A DNA stretch of 64,000 bases from Deltaproteobacteria bacterium (GCA_016874715.1 VGTK01000001.1:62001-126000), one strand, 5' to 3'. Shown: positions 50,647 to 62,456, counted from the stretch's first letter. The notes: a model not told the origin generated them from the sequence alone. A program made the numbers and translations.

Positions 50647-52911
50647 ATGCGCATGGATCTCGATTCGCTGAACCCACCGCAGCGCGAAGCGGTCCTGCAC
50701 GGCGACGGTCCACTGCTCGTTCTCGCCGGCGCCGGCAGCGGCAAGACCCGCGTGCTCACCTACCGCGTCGCCCACCTGGTGTCCGAGCGCGGCGTTCGCC
50801 CAGAGCAGATCCTCGCGGTGACGTTCACGAACAAGGCCGCGAGAGAGATGCGCGAGCGTCTCGAGCGCCTGCTCGACGACGGCGTCCACGGCCTCACGGC
50901 GGGTACCTTCCACTCGGTCTGTGCACGCTGGCTCCGTCGCGAGGCGCCCAAGCTCGGCCTTCCGTCGAGCTTCGCGATCTACGACGACTCGGACCAGCTG
51001 GCGCTCTGCCGCCGTGCGCTCGTCGAGGTCGACGTGAGCGAGCATCTGCTCACCGCGGCCGCGCTGCGTGGCTTCATCGAGCGGCGCCGCAACGCAGCCG
51101 AGCCGCTCGACCGACACGAGATCCACGAAGGCCCGCAGCGCATGGAGGCACTGCTGCGCGGGGCGGCACGTTACGAGCAGCTCCTGCATCGCGCCGGCGC
51201 GCTCGACTTCGGTTCGCTGATCACCGCGATGCTCCGCCTCCTCACCGAGCAGCTGCCCGTTCGCGAGACGTATCGGACACGCTACCGCTACGTGCTGGTC
51301 GACGAGTACCAGGACATCAACCGCGCGCAGTACCAGCTGGTTCGGATGATCGCGGGCGGGCAGGGCAACCTGAACGTCGTCGGAGACGACGACCAGTCGA
51401 TCTACGGCTTCCGCGGTGCGACCGTGCGCGCGATCCTCGACTTCGGGCGCGACCATTCCGACGCGCACGTCATCCGTCTCGAGCAGAACTACCGCTCGAC
51501 CGGGAACATCCTCGCTGCGGCAAGCGCCGTGATCTGTCGCAACGCCGATCGTCACGGCAAGACGCTCTGGACGGAGAACGGCCAGGGCGAGCCGGTCACC
51601 GTCGCGACGCTGCCCGACGATCGCACCGAGGCTCGCTACGTCGCGAGCGACGTCGAGCGTGTGCTCGGCGCCGGCCGGGCGCCGTCCGATGTCGCGGTGT
51701 TCTACCGCACCAACGCGCAGTCGCGCCTGCTGGAAGAGGAGCTGCTGTTCCGCCGCATCCGCTACGTCCTGATCGGCGGGACGCGCTTCTACGACCGCAA
51801 GGAGGTCAAGGACGTCCTGGCCTATCTCCGGCTCCTCCTGAACCCGGCCGACGACATCAGCCTGACGCGGGTCATCAACGTCCCGACACGCGGCATCGGC
51901 GCCACGACGGTCGGGGTGCTCACGGATGCCGCCAGGGGACGCGGGGTGCCGGTCGCGACGATTCTCGATGACCTGGACGCAGCGAATCTCCCGCTCGCCA
52001 GCGCCAGCCGCAGCCGCGCCGGGGATTTCTGGTCGATGGTCGGCCATCTCCGTACGTCGCTGGAAGATCGCTCGATGGCAGACGTCATCGAGCTCGTCCT
52101 CGCCGAGACCGGCCTGCTGTCACGACTGCGCGCCGAGGGCACGCAGGAGGCGGAGGCGCGCGCCGACAACCTCGACGAGCTGATCGGCGCGGCCCGAGAG
52201 CTCGACGCGATGGGCGGGGCGCCGCGTGGGGCGAGTGCGGTGGAGGCGTTCCTCGAGCGGGCGGCGCTGGTATCGGACCTCGACGACGACGAGGAGCGGC
52301 GCGGCGCGATCAGCCTGATGACGCTGCACAACTCCAAGGGCCTCGAGTTTCCCGCCGTGTATCTGGTCGGGATGGAGGAGGGCGTCTTCCCGCACGCACG
52401 GGCGCTCGACGAAGGCGGTCTCGAGGAGGAGCGCCGGCTTTGCTACGTCGGCATGACCCGCGCCCGCGAGCGCCTTGTCTTGACGCGCGCGCGGCATCGC
52501 ATCCTGTTCGGCGCGAGCCAGAACAACCCGCCGTCGCGCTTCCTGCGCGAGGTTCCCGCCGATCTGGTGCGGATGTTCGGCGTCGACGCGGACCAGCCAC
52601 AACGCCCCCCCGGCAATGCGACGTGGGTCGAGCCGGTCGACGACGACCAGGCGATGCCGCTGCGGCGCACCTTTCCGCCTGCGAGCGTGTCGGTGCGCAC
52701 CGAGCCGGAGATCGACTACAGCGCGAGCCAGGAGACCGAGAGCAGAGGGACGCTGCCGATCGGCACCCGCGTCCGCCATCCGCAGTTCGGCCTCGGCGTG
52801 GTCCGGCGGAACGAGGGCTCGGGAGCAGGCGCGAAGCTGACGGTGCAGTTCGAACGCGCCGGGCTCAAGAAGCTCATCGCGCGCTTCGCACCGCTCGAAG
52901 TGATGTCGTGA
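50647..52911 (+). CDS. UvrD/PcrA-type DNA helicase
   Basis: A 754-residue superfamily I helicase. Motif I LAGAGSGKTRVLTYR, motif II DEYQDIN, motif III GDDDQSIYGFRGA, motif IV QNYRST, motif V TLHNSKGLEFPAVY and motif VI YVGMTRARERL are complete. The C-terminus (about 690-750) is a Tudor-like PcrA tail (RHPQFGLGVVRR) that contacts RNA polymerase in PcrA. It unwinds DNA in nucleotide excision repair and at stalled transcription. ATG 50647; a second in-frame ATG is two codons on. Confidence 0.95.
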   Translation: MRMDLDSLNPPQREAVLHGDGPLLVLAGAGSGKTRVLTYRVAHLVSERGVRPEQILAVTFTNKAAREMRERLERLLDDGVHGLTAGTFHSVCARWLRREAPKLGLPSSFAIYDDSDQLALCRRALVEVDVSEHLLTAAALRGFIERRRNAAEPLDRHEIHEGPQRMEALLRGAARYEQLLHRAGALDFGSLITAMLRLLTEQLPVRETYRTRYRYVLVDEYQDINRAQYQLVRMIAGGQGNLNVVGDDDQSIYGFRGATVRAILDFGRDHSDAHVIRLEQNYRSTGNILAAASAVICRNADRHGKTLWTENGQGEPVTVATLPDDRTEARYVASDVERVLGAGRAPSDVAVFYRTNAQSRLLEEELLFRRIRYVLIGGTRFYDRKEVKDVLAYLRLLLNPADDISLTRVINVPTRGIGATTVGVLTDAARGRGVPVATILDDLDAANLPLASASRSRAGDFWSMVGHLRTSLEDRSMADVIELVLAETGLLSRLRAEGTQEAEARADNLDELIGAARELDAMGGAPRGASAVEAFLERAALVSDLDDDEERRGAISLMTLHNSKGLEFPAVYLVGMEEGVFPHARALDEGGLEEERRLCYVGMTRARERLVLTRARHRILFGASQNNPPSRFLREVPADLVRMFGVDADQPQRPPGNATWVEPVDDDQAMPLRRTFPPASVSVRTEPEIDYSASQETESRGTLPIGTRVRHPQFGLGVVRRNEGSGAGAKLTVQFERAGLKKLIARFAPLEVMS

Positions 52912-52920
52912 CCCGAGGGA

Positions 52921-53262
52921 TCAGGGCGGCCCGGCGGGCTTCTGCAGGGTCCGGTACGGGCTCTCGAAGGTCACGCCGGTCGACATGCCCTCTTCGTACG
53001 TCTCGTAGTCGAATCCGCCTTGCGGCGTGTACGCGAAGATCGGGGCAGTATCCTCCTGCGAGACCACCCGGAAGAACGGCCGCGTGACCAGCCACTCCGC
53101 GAGGTATCCGGCCGGAGCCACCAGGTAGGCGAGCAGGCGGAGCGGGTGCGCCTCGCCGTCGTCATACCGGCCCTGTGCGCGCGCGGGGGATGCCAAGCTC
53201 ACGATCAGTGCGAGCGCCCCGAGCGCCGCGGTGAACCTCTCACGACCTCGACCAAGTTTCAT
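52921..53262 (-). CDS. Small exported protein of unknown function
   Basis: A 113-residue protein with a signal peptide (residues 1-29, cut near ASPARAQ) and a short mature part including a hydrophobic LLAYLVAPAGYLAEWLV stretch and a final YEEGMSTGVTFES region. It may be membrane-anchored. It converges with the helicase gene (9 bases) and diverges from the E2-like gene across a 65-base AT-rich region. Confidence 0.65.
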   Translation of the reverse strand: MKLGRGRERFTAALGALALIVSLASPARAQGRYDDGEAHPLRLLAYLVAPAGYLAEWLVTRPFFRVVSQEDTAPIFAYTPQGGFDYETYEEGMSTGVTFESPYRTLQKPAGPP

Positions 53263-53327
53263 AAATCCCCCTTCATACGATACTTCGCATATCAGGGGCC
53301 CGAGGTTAAGGACAACAGGAGCGCGCC

Positions 53328-54221
53328 GTGACGTCGATGCACAAGCCGAACGTGGTCAGGTCGCCGGACGAGGAGTCCGCAGCCGCAAACGACGTGGCAC
53401 GGCGCAAACCGCCGTACGACCGGGTACGAAACGCGACCAGCTGGCGGCACCTGGCCCTCGGCACCTGGTCGGCGCCGGACAACCCCACGGTCTACGGGAC
53501 CATCGAGGTCGATATGACCGAGTCGCTCGCCCTGATCGAGCGACTCCGGGCCAGCGACGGTCTCCACGTCACCGTGACCCACCTGGTCGCGAAGGCGCTC
53601 GCCCTCGGGCTCCGGGACCACCCGGACGGGAACGGTCTCATCATCGGCAAGAGGCTCTACAAGCGCGACGAGGTCGACATCTTCTGTCAGGTCGCGAGCG
53701 AGGATGGCCGCGACCTCTCGGGCGTGAAGCTGCTCGGCGTGGACCGCATGCCGCTGCGAGACATTGCGAACAAGCTCAACTCCCGTGTCGCCCAGCTGCG
53801 TGCGAGGAAGGATCGCGAGGTCGAGAAGTCGAAGGAGAGCCTCGCCCGCATCCCCGACTGGCTGATCGGGCCGGCGATGCGCGCGGTGGGCTTCTTCACC
53901 TACGATCTGGGCCTCGACCTGAGCCGGTTCGGGATCGCGTACGACCAGTTCGGCAGCGCGATGGTTACGAGCATCGGCTCGATCGACGCAGGCCTCGGTC
54001 TGGCGCTGGCACCGCTGGTCCCGTTCAGCCACGTGCCCATCGTGGTGCTGGTGAACAACATCCAGCGGCGACCCGCCGTGGTCGGCGAGCAGATCCTGAT
54101 CCGGCCCATGCTCACGCTCGGATGCACGTTTGACCACCGGTTCATCGACGGCGTCACGGGAGCGCGCATCGCCTCCACGCTGCGGCGTGCCCTCGCACAT
54201 CCGCTCGAGCGCCTGGTGTGA
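53328..54221 (+). CDS. Stand-alone E2-like (2-oxoacid dehydrogenase) acyltransferase domain
   Basis: A 297-residue protein comprising only the catalytic acyltransferase fold of 2-oxoacid dehydrogenase E2. The hallmark DHRFIDG has His270 and Asp274. There is no lipoyl or peripheral-subunit-binding domain, so it cannot work as an ordinary E2. It resembles free-standing CAT-like acyltransferases that use CoA. Hydrophobic patches in the middle (LALAPLVPFSHVPIVVLV) may reflect the trimer core. A GTG start with CAGGAG upstream; the stop overlaps the next gene (GTGA). Confidence 0.8.
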   Translation: MTSMHKPNVVRSPDEESAAANDVARRKPPYDRVRNATSWRHLALGTWSAPDNPTVYGTIEVDMTESLALIERLRASDGLHVTVTHLVAKALALGLRDHPDGNGLIIGKRLYKRDEVDIFCQVASEDGRDLSGVKLLGVDRMPLRDIANKLNSRVAQLRARKDREVEKSKESLARIPDWLIGPAMRAVGFFTYDLGLDLSRFGIAYDQFGSAMVTSIGSIDAGLGLALAPLVPFSHVPIVVLVNNIQRRPAVVGEQILIRPMLTLGCTFDHRFIDGVTGARIASTLRRALAHPLERLV

Positions 54222-55885
54222 GATTCGGCGCGATCGCCGGATCGGCGGCGCTCGCGCTGGCGTTGACCACCGCGTGCGGCCCGCGGCGCCTTCCCGACGA
54301 CGCAGCGGCTCGACTCGCGCTTGCCGTCGACGTCCAGGGCGTTCGGGGCGGGGCTGCAAAGGGGCCGACCGCCCTCGCGCCGGCGACCCTCGGTTTCGTC
54401 CAGCCGGCGACCCCGTTGCGCGGCGCGAACGGCCTCGCTTGCCTCGATCGGCACCTGATCGTCGCCGAGGCGCTCGGGGGACGGCTGCTCCGGATCGCCG
54501 CCGACGGCGGCTTGGAGTCGATTCCGCTCCCACCCGGCATGCGCGCGCCCGACGACGTGGCCGTCGATGCACTCGGCGACCTCTTCGTCGCCGACGCTGC
54601 ATCGGGTGACGTCTGGCACCGTCACGCACGCGGCGGCGGCTGGGCAACGGTCGCTCGCGGGATTCCGGACGTGGCCGGCATCGCGGTCGACGCGAGCGGC
54701 CGCGTCTTCGCCGGGACGTGCGCTCGCGACGGCGCGATTCTCGAGCTGGACCCCGAAGGACGGGAGCCTCGGCGCATCGTCGCCACGGGCCTCGCGTGCC
54801 CCGGGACGATGGTCGCTGAGCCCGACGGCACACTCGTCGCACCGCTGCGCGAGGCAGGCTCGGTAGTTCGGATTCCCGTGAGTGGGGGAGCCCTGGCGAC
54901 GGTCGCGGAAGGGCTGCGCGGACCCGCGGCCGTGGCGCGTGCTCCGGATGGAACGCTGGTCGTTATCGAATCGACGACGGGTGTGGTCCGGAACCTCGGG
55001 GTGTCGAGCGGCGCCACCAGCGACGCCGCAGAAGTCACCCGTCTCGCCCCGGGACTCGGCGGGTTCACCACCTGCGGCGAATCGGCGGTCACGTCCAACT
55101 TCCTCACGGGTGAGATCGTCGCGTTCAAGCCGTGGCCTTCGGGGTCGCGAATCCTCGCGCGTGGCGGACTCGCGGCGCCACGCGGGCTCGCGCAGTCCGG
55201 CGACGATCTGCTGGTCAGCGACGGCGTCTCGATCCGACGCCTGCGCGGCGGCAGAACGGAAGTCCTCGTCACGACCGCGGACGACTCGATGCCGCCGCCG
55301 TTCGCCATCGCCCTCGGCTCGGGTGGCTCTGCGTGGTTCACGGTTCCCCACCTCGGCGAGGTTCACCGCGTCGATCTTGCGGCGCGCACCAGCCGCAAGG
55401 TCGCAGGGGGCTTCGACCGGCCGACCAGCATCCTCGCGACTGCAGGCGGCGGGGTCGTGGTCGCCGACACGGGGGCCGGTCGCATCGTGCGCGTCGCGCC
55501 CGACGGCAGCCTCCAGACGCTCGCGAGCGGGCTCGTGAGTCCACTCGGGCTCGCGCTTCGCGGCGTTCAGATCCTCACCGTCGAGCCCACCGGTGGCCGC
55601 GTACTCGGCATCCGGGAGGGCCATCCGCCGACCCTGATCGCGACCGCACTCGCGGCGCCTGCCGGCGTCGCCGTCGACGCCGGCGGTCACGTTTTCGTCG
55701 CCGAGTCCCGCACGGGCTCGCTGTTGCGGATCGACGCCGACGGATCGCACCGCAAGATCGCGACCGGCTTCGCGTTCGGCGACGCGGAGTCCGACCCGAG
55801 CCCCATCGCGATGCTCGCCGCGACGGACGGCAGCATCCTCGTCGCGCTACCGACCGACGGCAGCATCACGCGGGTGAATCCATGA
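54218..55885 (+). CDS. Beta-propeller lipoprotein (NHL/SMP-30-like)
   Basis: A 555-residue exported protein. The N-terminus has a lipobox-like ALTTAC, so it is probably a lipoprotein with Cys20 near the acylated end. The rest is a row of propeller blades each with V-D-x-x-G-x-(L/V)-F-V-A and a following D-G core, as in NHL and gluconolactonase-like proteins. It may bind a polymer or lipid, or be structural. Its GTG start overlaps the E2-like stop and its stop overlaps the pcs start (ATGA), so the three genes are translated together. Confidence 0.8.
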   Translation: MRFGAIAGSAALALALTTACGPRRLPDDAAARLALAVDVQGVRGGAAKGPTALAPATLGFVQPATPLRGANGLACLDRHLIVAEALGGRLLRIAADGGLESIPLPPGMRAPDDVAVDALGDLFVADAASGDVWHRHARGGGWATVARGIPDVAGIAVDASGRVFAGTCARDGAILELDPEGREPRRIVATGLACPGTMVAEPDGTLVAPLREAGSVVRIPVSGGALATVAEGLRGPAAVARAPDGTLVVIESTTGVVRNLGVSSGATSDAAEVTRLAPGLGGFTTCGESAVTSNFLTGEIVAFKPWPSGSRILARGGLAAPRGLAQSGDDLLVSDGVSIRRLRGGRTEVLVTTADDSMPPPFAIALGSGGSAWFTVPHLGEVHRVDLAARTSRKVAGGFDRPTSILATAGGGVVVADTGAGRIVRVAPDGSLQTLASGLVSPLGLALRGVQILTVEPTGGRVLGIREGHPPTLIATALAAPAGVAVDAGGHVFVAESRTGSLLRIDADGSHRKIATGFAFGDAESDPSPIAMLAATDGSILVALPTDGSITRVNP

Positions 55886-56586
55886 GCGAACAAGTGTCGC
55901 CGCTTCGACTGGCGGCCTGCTGGGCGGTTCATTTCTACACGGCTACGGGCGCCGCCACCGCGTTCGCGGCGCTGCTCGCGATCTCTGCCGGCGATGTGCG
56001 TACGGCCTTCTGGTGGCTCTACGTCGCGGTCGCGATCGATGCGAGCGACGGCATGCTGGCACGTCTCGCCGACGTCAAGCGTCACGTGCCCCAGTTCGAC
56101 GGGGCGAAGCTCGACGACATCGTCGACTACCTGACGTTCGTCCTGGTGCCGATCGTGCTGATGGTCCAGACGGGGATGCTGCAAGGGCAGCTCGGCATCG
56201 CCGTTGCGTGCCTTGCGCTGCTCGCATCGGCCTACCGATTCTGTCACGCCGACGCGAAGACGTCCGACCACTACTTCACGGGCTTCCCGTCGTACTGGAA
56301 CATCGTCGCGCTGTACCTGTACGTCTTCGGGACCGGGCCGACCGCGTGTGCCGTCGTGACGTTCGCGCTCGCGATGCTCGTCTTCGCCCCGCTGCGCTTC
56401 CTCTACCCGTCGCGCATGACCTGGATGCGAGCATCGACCATCGGCCTCGGGATGATCTGGGCGGGCGCGGTCGCGGTGATCCTGGTGCTCTTGCCGGAGC
56501 GCGCGACCACGGTCGCGGCGATCTCTCTCGCCTACCCCGCGTACTACACGCTGCTGTCGTTCTACGCGCAGCTTCGCGGCTGGTGA
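55882..56586 (+). CDS. pcs: Phosphatidylcholine synthase (CDP-alcohol phosphatidyltransferase)
   Basis: A 234-residue, about seven-helix membrane enzyme that makes phosphatidylcholine from CDP-diacylglycerol and free choline. The CDP-alcohol motif is D56G57-x2-A60R61-(x)12-G74-x3-D78-x3-D82, with the long spacer seen in Pcs. The HFYTATGAA start and KTSDHYFTGFPSYWNIV also match Pcs. Choline must therefore be available from outside. It overlaps the beta-propeller gene by 4 bases and converges with the next gene. Confidence 0.9.
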   Translation: MSEQVSPLRLAACWAVHFYTATGAATAFAALLAISAGDVRTAFWWLYVAVAIDASDGMLARLADVKRHVPQFDGAKLDDIVDYLTFVLVPIVLMVQTGMLQGQLGIAVACLALLASAYRFCHADAKTSDHYFTGFPSYWNIVALYLYVFGTGPTACAVVTFALAMLVFAPLRFLYPSRMTWMRASTIGLGMIWAGAVAVILVLLPERATTVAAISLAYPAYYTLLSFYAQLRGW

Positions 56587-56590
56587 CCGG

Positions 56591-57103
56591 TCAGGAGACC
56601 AACCACTCGATCAGCTTGCGAAGCTCCTTGTCGGAGAGGGCGGCCGCACCGGCCTCGCCGTCGCCGATCTTTCTGTGCCAGCCGTCCTCGCGCAGCGTGA
56701 CGTCGAACCAGTCGGCACCCGTGGGATCACTCGCGTCGTACTGGATCACGGACGCAGCGGCGAGACCGCCGATCGGCACCGGACGTCCCCCGACGCTCTG
56801 CAGCGCGTTGACGACGACCTCGAGGCGGCGGTCGAGGAACTTGAGCACGAGTCTCGCTCCGTCGGGAACCTCGATGCCGCCGAGGTTCTTCGCGGTCATC
56901 GAGCGCTGGGCGCTGATCAGCGTCGAGGAGGCCTCCTTGTTGATGGCGTGCGCCAGACCTTCGAGGCGCTGGAAGAGCCCCTTCACCTCGCGGGCACGAA
57001 TCGCGAAGAGCTCCTTCTCGCGATTGCCGCGCCGTGGGGCACGCGGCTGCGACTCCACCTTCTGCAGCGCCTTGTCGGCCATCGAACGGAACCAGTCGCG
57101 CAT
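56591..57103 (-). CDS. Conserved-looking cytoplasmic protein of unknown function
   Basis: A 170-residue protein (start MRDWFRSMADKALQKVES at 57103; an earlier ATG at 57154 is possible). It has a helical N-terminal third and a beta-rich centre (EVPDGARLVLKFLDRRLEVV). The C-terminus (SDKELRKLIEWLVS) is helical. It has no signal or membrane helix. It lies next to the broken TetR gene and converges with pcs. I do not recognise it. Confidence 0.6.
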   Translation of the reverse strand: MRDWFRSMADKALQKVESQPRAPRRGNREKELFAIRAREVKGLFQRLEGLAHAINKEASSTLISAQRSMTAKNLGGIEVPDGARLVLKFLDRRLEVVVNALQSVGGRPVPIGGLAAASVIQYDASDPTGADWFDVTLREDGWHRKIGDGEAGAAALSDKELRKLIEWLVS

Positions 57104-57181
57104 GAATCGCCTCGCGCCCCTTCTGCGCCACCGCGCGAAGCCAGGCTTCGGCAAAGTGGCCGCCAGCGGGCGGCGACTCTT

Positions 57182-57772
57182 TCACTGCACCTGCAGCCTG
57201 TCAACGAGCGTCGTCTTGAGCTGCTCGACGAGCCGCTGCGGCGGCTGCGGCTCCGGCTCCGGCTCCGGCTCGCCCATGAAGCCCTGCACGAGCACGCCGT
57301 TGAGCGCGCTCAGGACGAGGCCGGCGTGGAGCCCCGGGTCGACCTCGCGCGACAATGTCCCGCACTCCTGGCCGCGCGCGATCACGTCGCCCGATATCTG
57401 CTGATACAGGCGGTGGCGGTCGAGGATCCGTCCGAACAGCGGGTCGGGGCGCTTCTCCTCCCGCAAAAAAAGGCTCAGGAAGAATCGCGCCGAGAAGACG
57501 TTCTCCGTGACGAACTCGTAGTGGAGGTCGATCAACCGACGGAGCTGCTCGGGCTCGCTGAGCCCGTCGAGGTCGTCGACGTCGATCGTGTAGGGCTCGA
57601 TCGTTCGCGACAGGACGGCCTGGAACAGGTTCTCCTTCGTCTCGAAATGCCAGAAGATCAGCGCTTTGCTGACGCTCGCCGCCTAGGCCACGCGAGACAG
57701 CGATGTGCTGTCGTAGCCATGGGCGGCAAAAAGCCTCGTAGCGGTCTCGAGGATCTTCGTCCACGCATCCAT
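57182..57772 (-). pseudogene. TetR-family regulator interrupted by an amber codon in the HTH
   Basis: The 196-codon frame from ATG 57772 reads as a normal TetR N-terminus (KILETATRLFAAHGYDSTSL then SRVA). Codon 30 is TAG (57683-57685), exactly in the helix-turn-helix, before ASVSKALIFWHFETKENL and the rest of the ligand domain. Only one base differs from a Gln or Glu codon. The remainder, in the same frame, is intact to 57182 and carries EPEPEPEPQPP near the end. No start downstream would restore DNA binding. It is a nonsense pseudogene, a sequencing error or a suppressed stop. A repressor lost here would leave its target genes open. Confidence 0.8.
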
Positions 57773-57834
57773 CGCTTCACCCGGGTGCGTAAAGATCCCC
57801 TGCCGACACGGGTTGTCAAGCGGTGAATTGCCCG

Positions 57835-57862
57835 CCGGCGGGGCGAAGATCCGCCCCGCCGG
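57835..57862 (-). terminator. 11-bp hairpin downstream of clpB
   Basis: ccggcggggcg (57835-57845) and cgccccgccgg (57852-57862) pair perfectly across a 6-base loop, 10 bases past the clpB stop. No U-run; it is a likely RNA end or protective hairpin. Confidence 0.5.
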
Positions 57863-57871
57863 ACCGGATCC

Positions 57872-60496
<2,625 letters not shown>

Positions 60497-60626
60497 TTCC
60501 GAAACCCCCTCCGCCGCCGCCGTCAGGCACCGGCCCCGAGACGGTAACCACGATCTCCGTGCCTACAAGCACGCCGCTGCCCCAACTGGTGACGGGTGCG
60601 GCGTCGTGGTAGGGCCCGACCCAGCC

Positions 60627-60866
60627 ATGCTCGCCGTCGCGCGTTTCGTCACCTCGCTCGCCATCGCCCTCTGGGGCTTGGCCATGCTGCTCATCGGAGT
60701 CGTCAACGGCGTTCCGCTGTGGATCGTGCTCGGGATCGTCGTGTCGGGGGTCGGACTCCCGTTCCTCGCGTCCCACCCGGCTGCCGCGCCGCGCCTGTAC
60801 CCCGGGCGCGGAGGGATCGATCCTGCGGCGACCGCCGGGGGCGCACGAGAGGCGATCCAGCGGTGA
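60627..60866 (+). CDS. Small two-helix membrane protein
   Basis: A 79-residue protein with two hydrophobic helices (residues 3-20 and 26-43: MLAVARFVTSLAIALWGLAM and PLWIVLGIVVSGVGLPFLA) and a proline/glycine-rich cytoplasmic tail. Divergent from clpB. Its stop overlaps the next gene's GTG (GTGA). Function unknown. Confidence 0.55.
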   Translation: MLAVARFVTSLAIALWGLAMLLIGVVNGVPLWIVLGIVVSGVGLPFLASHPAAAPRLYPGRGGIDPAATAGGAREAIQR

Positions 60867-61162
60867 GCGCGGATTCGGGCAAGGACAAGCTGGGAGAAAA
60901 GCTGCGCGACCTCGAGCACGCTCGTGAGGGCCAGTTCTTCGCGCAGCGCGACCGCGAGCTGATCGAACGGCTCAGGGCTCGCGGGGCCGGCTGGCACGCC
61001 GAAGTGGTCGATCTGATGGCGCTCGTTCAGGCGGTCGCGGACGGCACGGCACCGCTGGCCGCGGTCATGCCGAATGCCGATTTTCTCGACGATGCCGCAG
61101 CACGCGACCGCGAGTCCTTGAAGATCCCGGGGGTGCGGGCGGTCGAGGGCGGCGCGAAGTAG
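60863..61162 (+). CDS. Small helical protein of unknown function
   Basis: A 99-residue soluble protein (GTG 60863), highly charged and helical through residues 10-80 (LGEKLRDLEHAREGQFFAQR, ELIERLRARGAGWHAEVVDL). It overlaps the previous stop by 4 bases and ends 14 bases before ribE, so all three are probably one transcript. No family recognised. Confidence 0.6.
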   Translation: MSADSGKDKLGEKLRDLEHAREGQFFAQRDRELIERLRARGAGWHAEVVDLMALVQAVADGTAPLAAVMPNADFLDDAAARDRESLKIPGVRAVEGGAK

Positions 61163-61176
61163 GTCCGGGTCGCGCA

Positions 61177-61779
61177 GTGTTCTCCGGGATCATCGAGTCA
61201 CTCGGCCGCGTCGAGACGTTCGAACGGAGAGGCGAGGACGCGCGTCTCGTGGTCCGGCACGGCTTCGGCGACGCCGCGCTGTCGCTCGGCGAGAGCATCT
61301 GTACGAGCGGCGCCTGCCTGACGGCGGTGGCCTTCCCGCCCGGCACCTTCGTCGCCGACCTGAGCGCAGAGACCCTGCGCCGGACGACGCTGGGTGCACT
61401 CGCGCCGGGCGATGTGGTGAACCTCGAGCGCTCGCTGCGACTCGGCGACCGCCTCAGCGGGCACTTCGTGTTCGGCCACGTCGATGGTGTCGCTCGGGTC
61501 GAGTCGCTCGAGCCCTGCGGTGCGGGATATACGCTACGCGTGACGACGGACACCCCCCTCGCGCCCTACCTGGTCGACAAGGGCTCGATCGCGTTGGATG
61601 GCATCAGCCTCACGATGTGCGAAGTGCGGGACTCCTCCTTCGCAGTCGCCGTCATCCCGCACACCTTCGAGGTGACGACCCTGTCACGCCGAAGCGTCGG
61701 CGACCCGGTGAACCTCGAGATCGACATGCTCGCGCGCTACGCCCGCCGGGCCCTCGAGTTCGCGGCGGCGAAGGGCTGA
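61177..61779 (+). CDS. ribE: Riboflavin synthase alpha chain
   Basis: A 200-residue two-repeat (lumazine-binding) enzyme that dismutates 6,7-dimethyl-8-ribityllumazine to riboflavin. Each repeat shows the expected core: MFSGIIESLGRV with GACLTAV in the first, and FGHVDGVARVE with KGSIALDGISLTM in the second. A GTG start at 61177. No other rib genes (ribD, ribBA, ribH) are in the window, and no FMN riboswitch-like leader is seen, so it is separated from a normal rib operon. Confidence 0.95.
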   Translation: MFSGIIESLGRVETFERRGEDARLVVRHGFGDAALSLGESICTSGACLTAVAFPPGTFVADLSAETLRRTTLGALAPGDVVNLERSLRLGDRLSGHFVFGHVDGVARVESLEPCGAGYTLRVTTDTPLAPYLVDKGSIALDGISLTMCEVRDSSFAVAVIPHTFEVTTLSRRSVGDPVNLEIDMLARYARRALEFAAAKG

Positions 61780-61784
61780 CACCC

Positions 61785-62456
61785 TCAGTCGGGCCCGGCA
61801 GCCATCGTCTCGCGAACCCGCTTCACTTTCGCGATCGCTGCGGGGTCGTTCTTTCGCTCCGCGGCTGCGAGCGCCCGCGCGACCTGCGCCTCGGCGCCGG
61901 CACGGTCCCCCCGCTCGCGAAGCTGCTCCGCGAGGAACAACCTCGCGCCCACGTATTCCGGGTCGATCTCGATCGCTCGCCGTACCAGTCGCTCCCCCTC
62001 GTCGGGATCGCCGCCGAGCAGGCCTGGTACCGAGCACAGGAACGCCCCCTTGCCGTGCAGCGCATCCGAGTAGTCGGGGGCGATCTCCAGCGTGCGATCG
62101 ACCGCCTCGCGGATCTGCCACAACTTGACGAGGCTCGACAGCGAAGCCCCCGAGCGGCGCGCTTGCTCGCCCAGCGCACAGAACCGGGCGAAGTGGGCGA
62201 GGGCGTCGCGATCGTCGGCGGCGATCGCGCGATCCGCCCGGTCGAGGCTCAGCTCGAGCAGGGCGCCGGCTTCGGGTTCCGTCGCAGCCTGGCCGCGATG
62301 GCAGGTCCGGAGCGCTTCGCGCGACTCTGTCGTCCCGACGGGGTCCGACGGCAAGCCCAGGCACGGTTGCGCGAAGATCAGGGTGGCGGTCGCGATCGCG
62401 CATGCACGCAGAGTTCTGCGCAGGCCATCGCCTGCGGCGACCGGCCGGCTCTTCAA
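61785..62456 (-). CDS. Exported TPR-like repeat protein
   Basis: A 223-residue protein with a TTG start overlapping the upstream stop (TTGA), so it is translated with the Hint-like gene. A signal peptide covers about residues 1-33 (LRACAIATATLIFAQPCLG). The mature part is helical, with two TPR-like segments: PDYSDALHGKGAFLCSVPGL and EIDPEYVGARLFLAEQLRER. It may be a periplasmic scaffold. The partner is the Hint-like protein and the divergent sigma-54-driven gene lies next door. Confidence 0.65.
   Translation of the reverse strand: MKSRPVAAGDGLRRTLRACAIATATLIFAQPCLGLPSDPVGTTESREALRTCHRGQAATEPEAGALLELSLDRADRAIAADDRDALAHFARFCALGEQARRSGASLSSLVKLWQIREAVDRTLEIAPDYSDALHGKGAFLCSVPGLLGGDPDEGERLVRRAIEIDPEYVGARLFLAEQLRERGDRAGAEAQVARALAAAERKNDPAAIAKVKRVRETMAAGPD

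Noticed and set aside
57683-57685. UAG as pyrrolysine or natural read-through in the TetR gene
   Set aside because: Nothing in the window suggests a Pyl system, and the position is an ordinary surface residue in the HTH. A mutation or error is simpler.
60497-60626. Sigma-32 promoter or CIRCE element upstream of clpB
   Set aside because: I looked for CTTGAA-N13-15-CCCCAT and for TTAGCACTC-N9-GAGTGCTAA and found neither.
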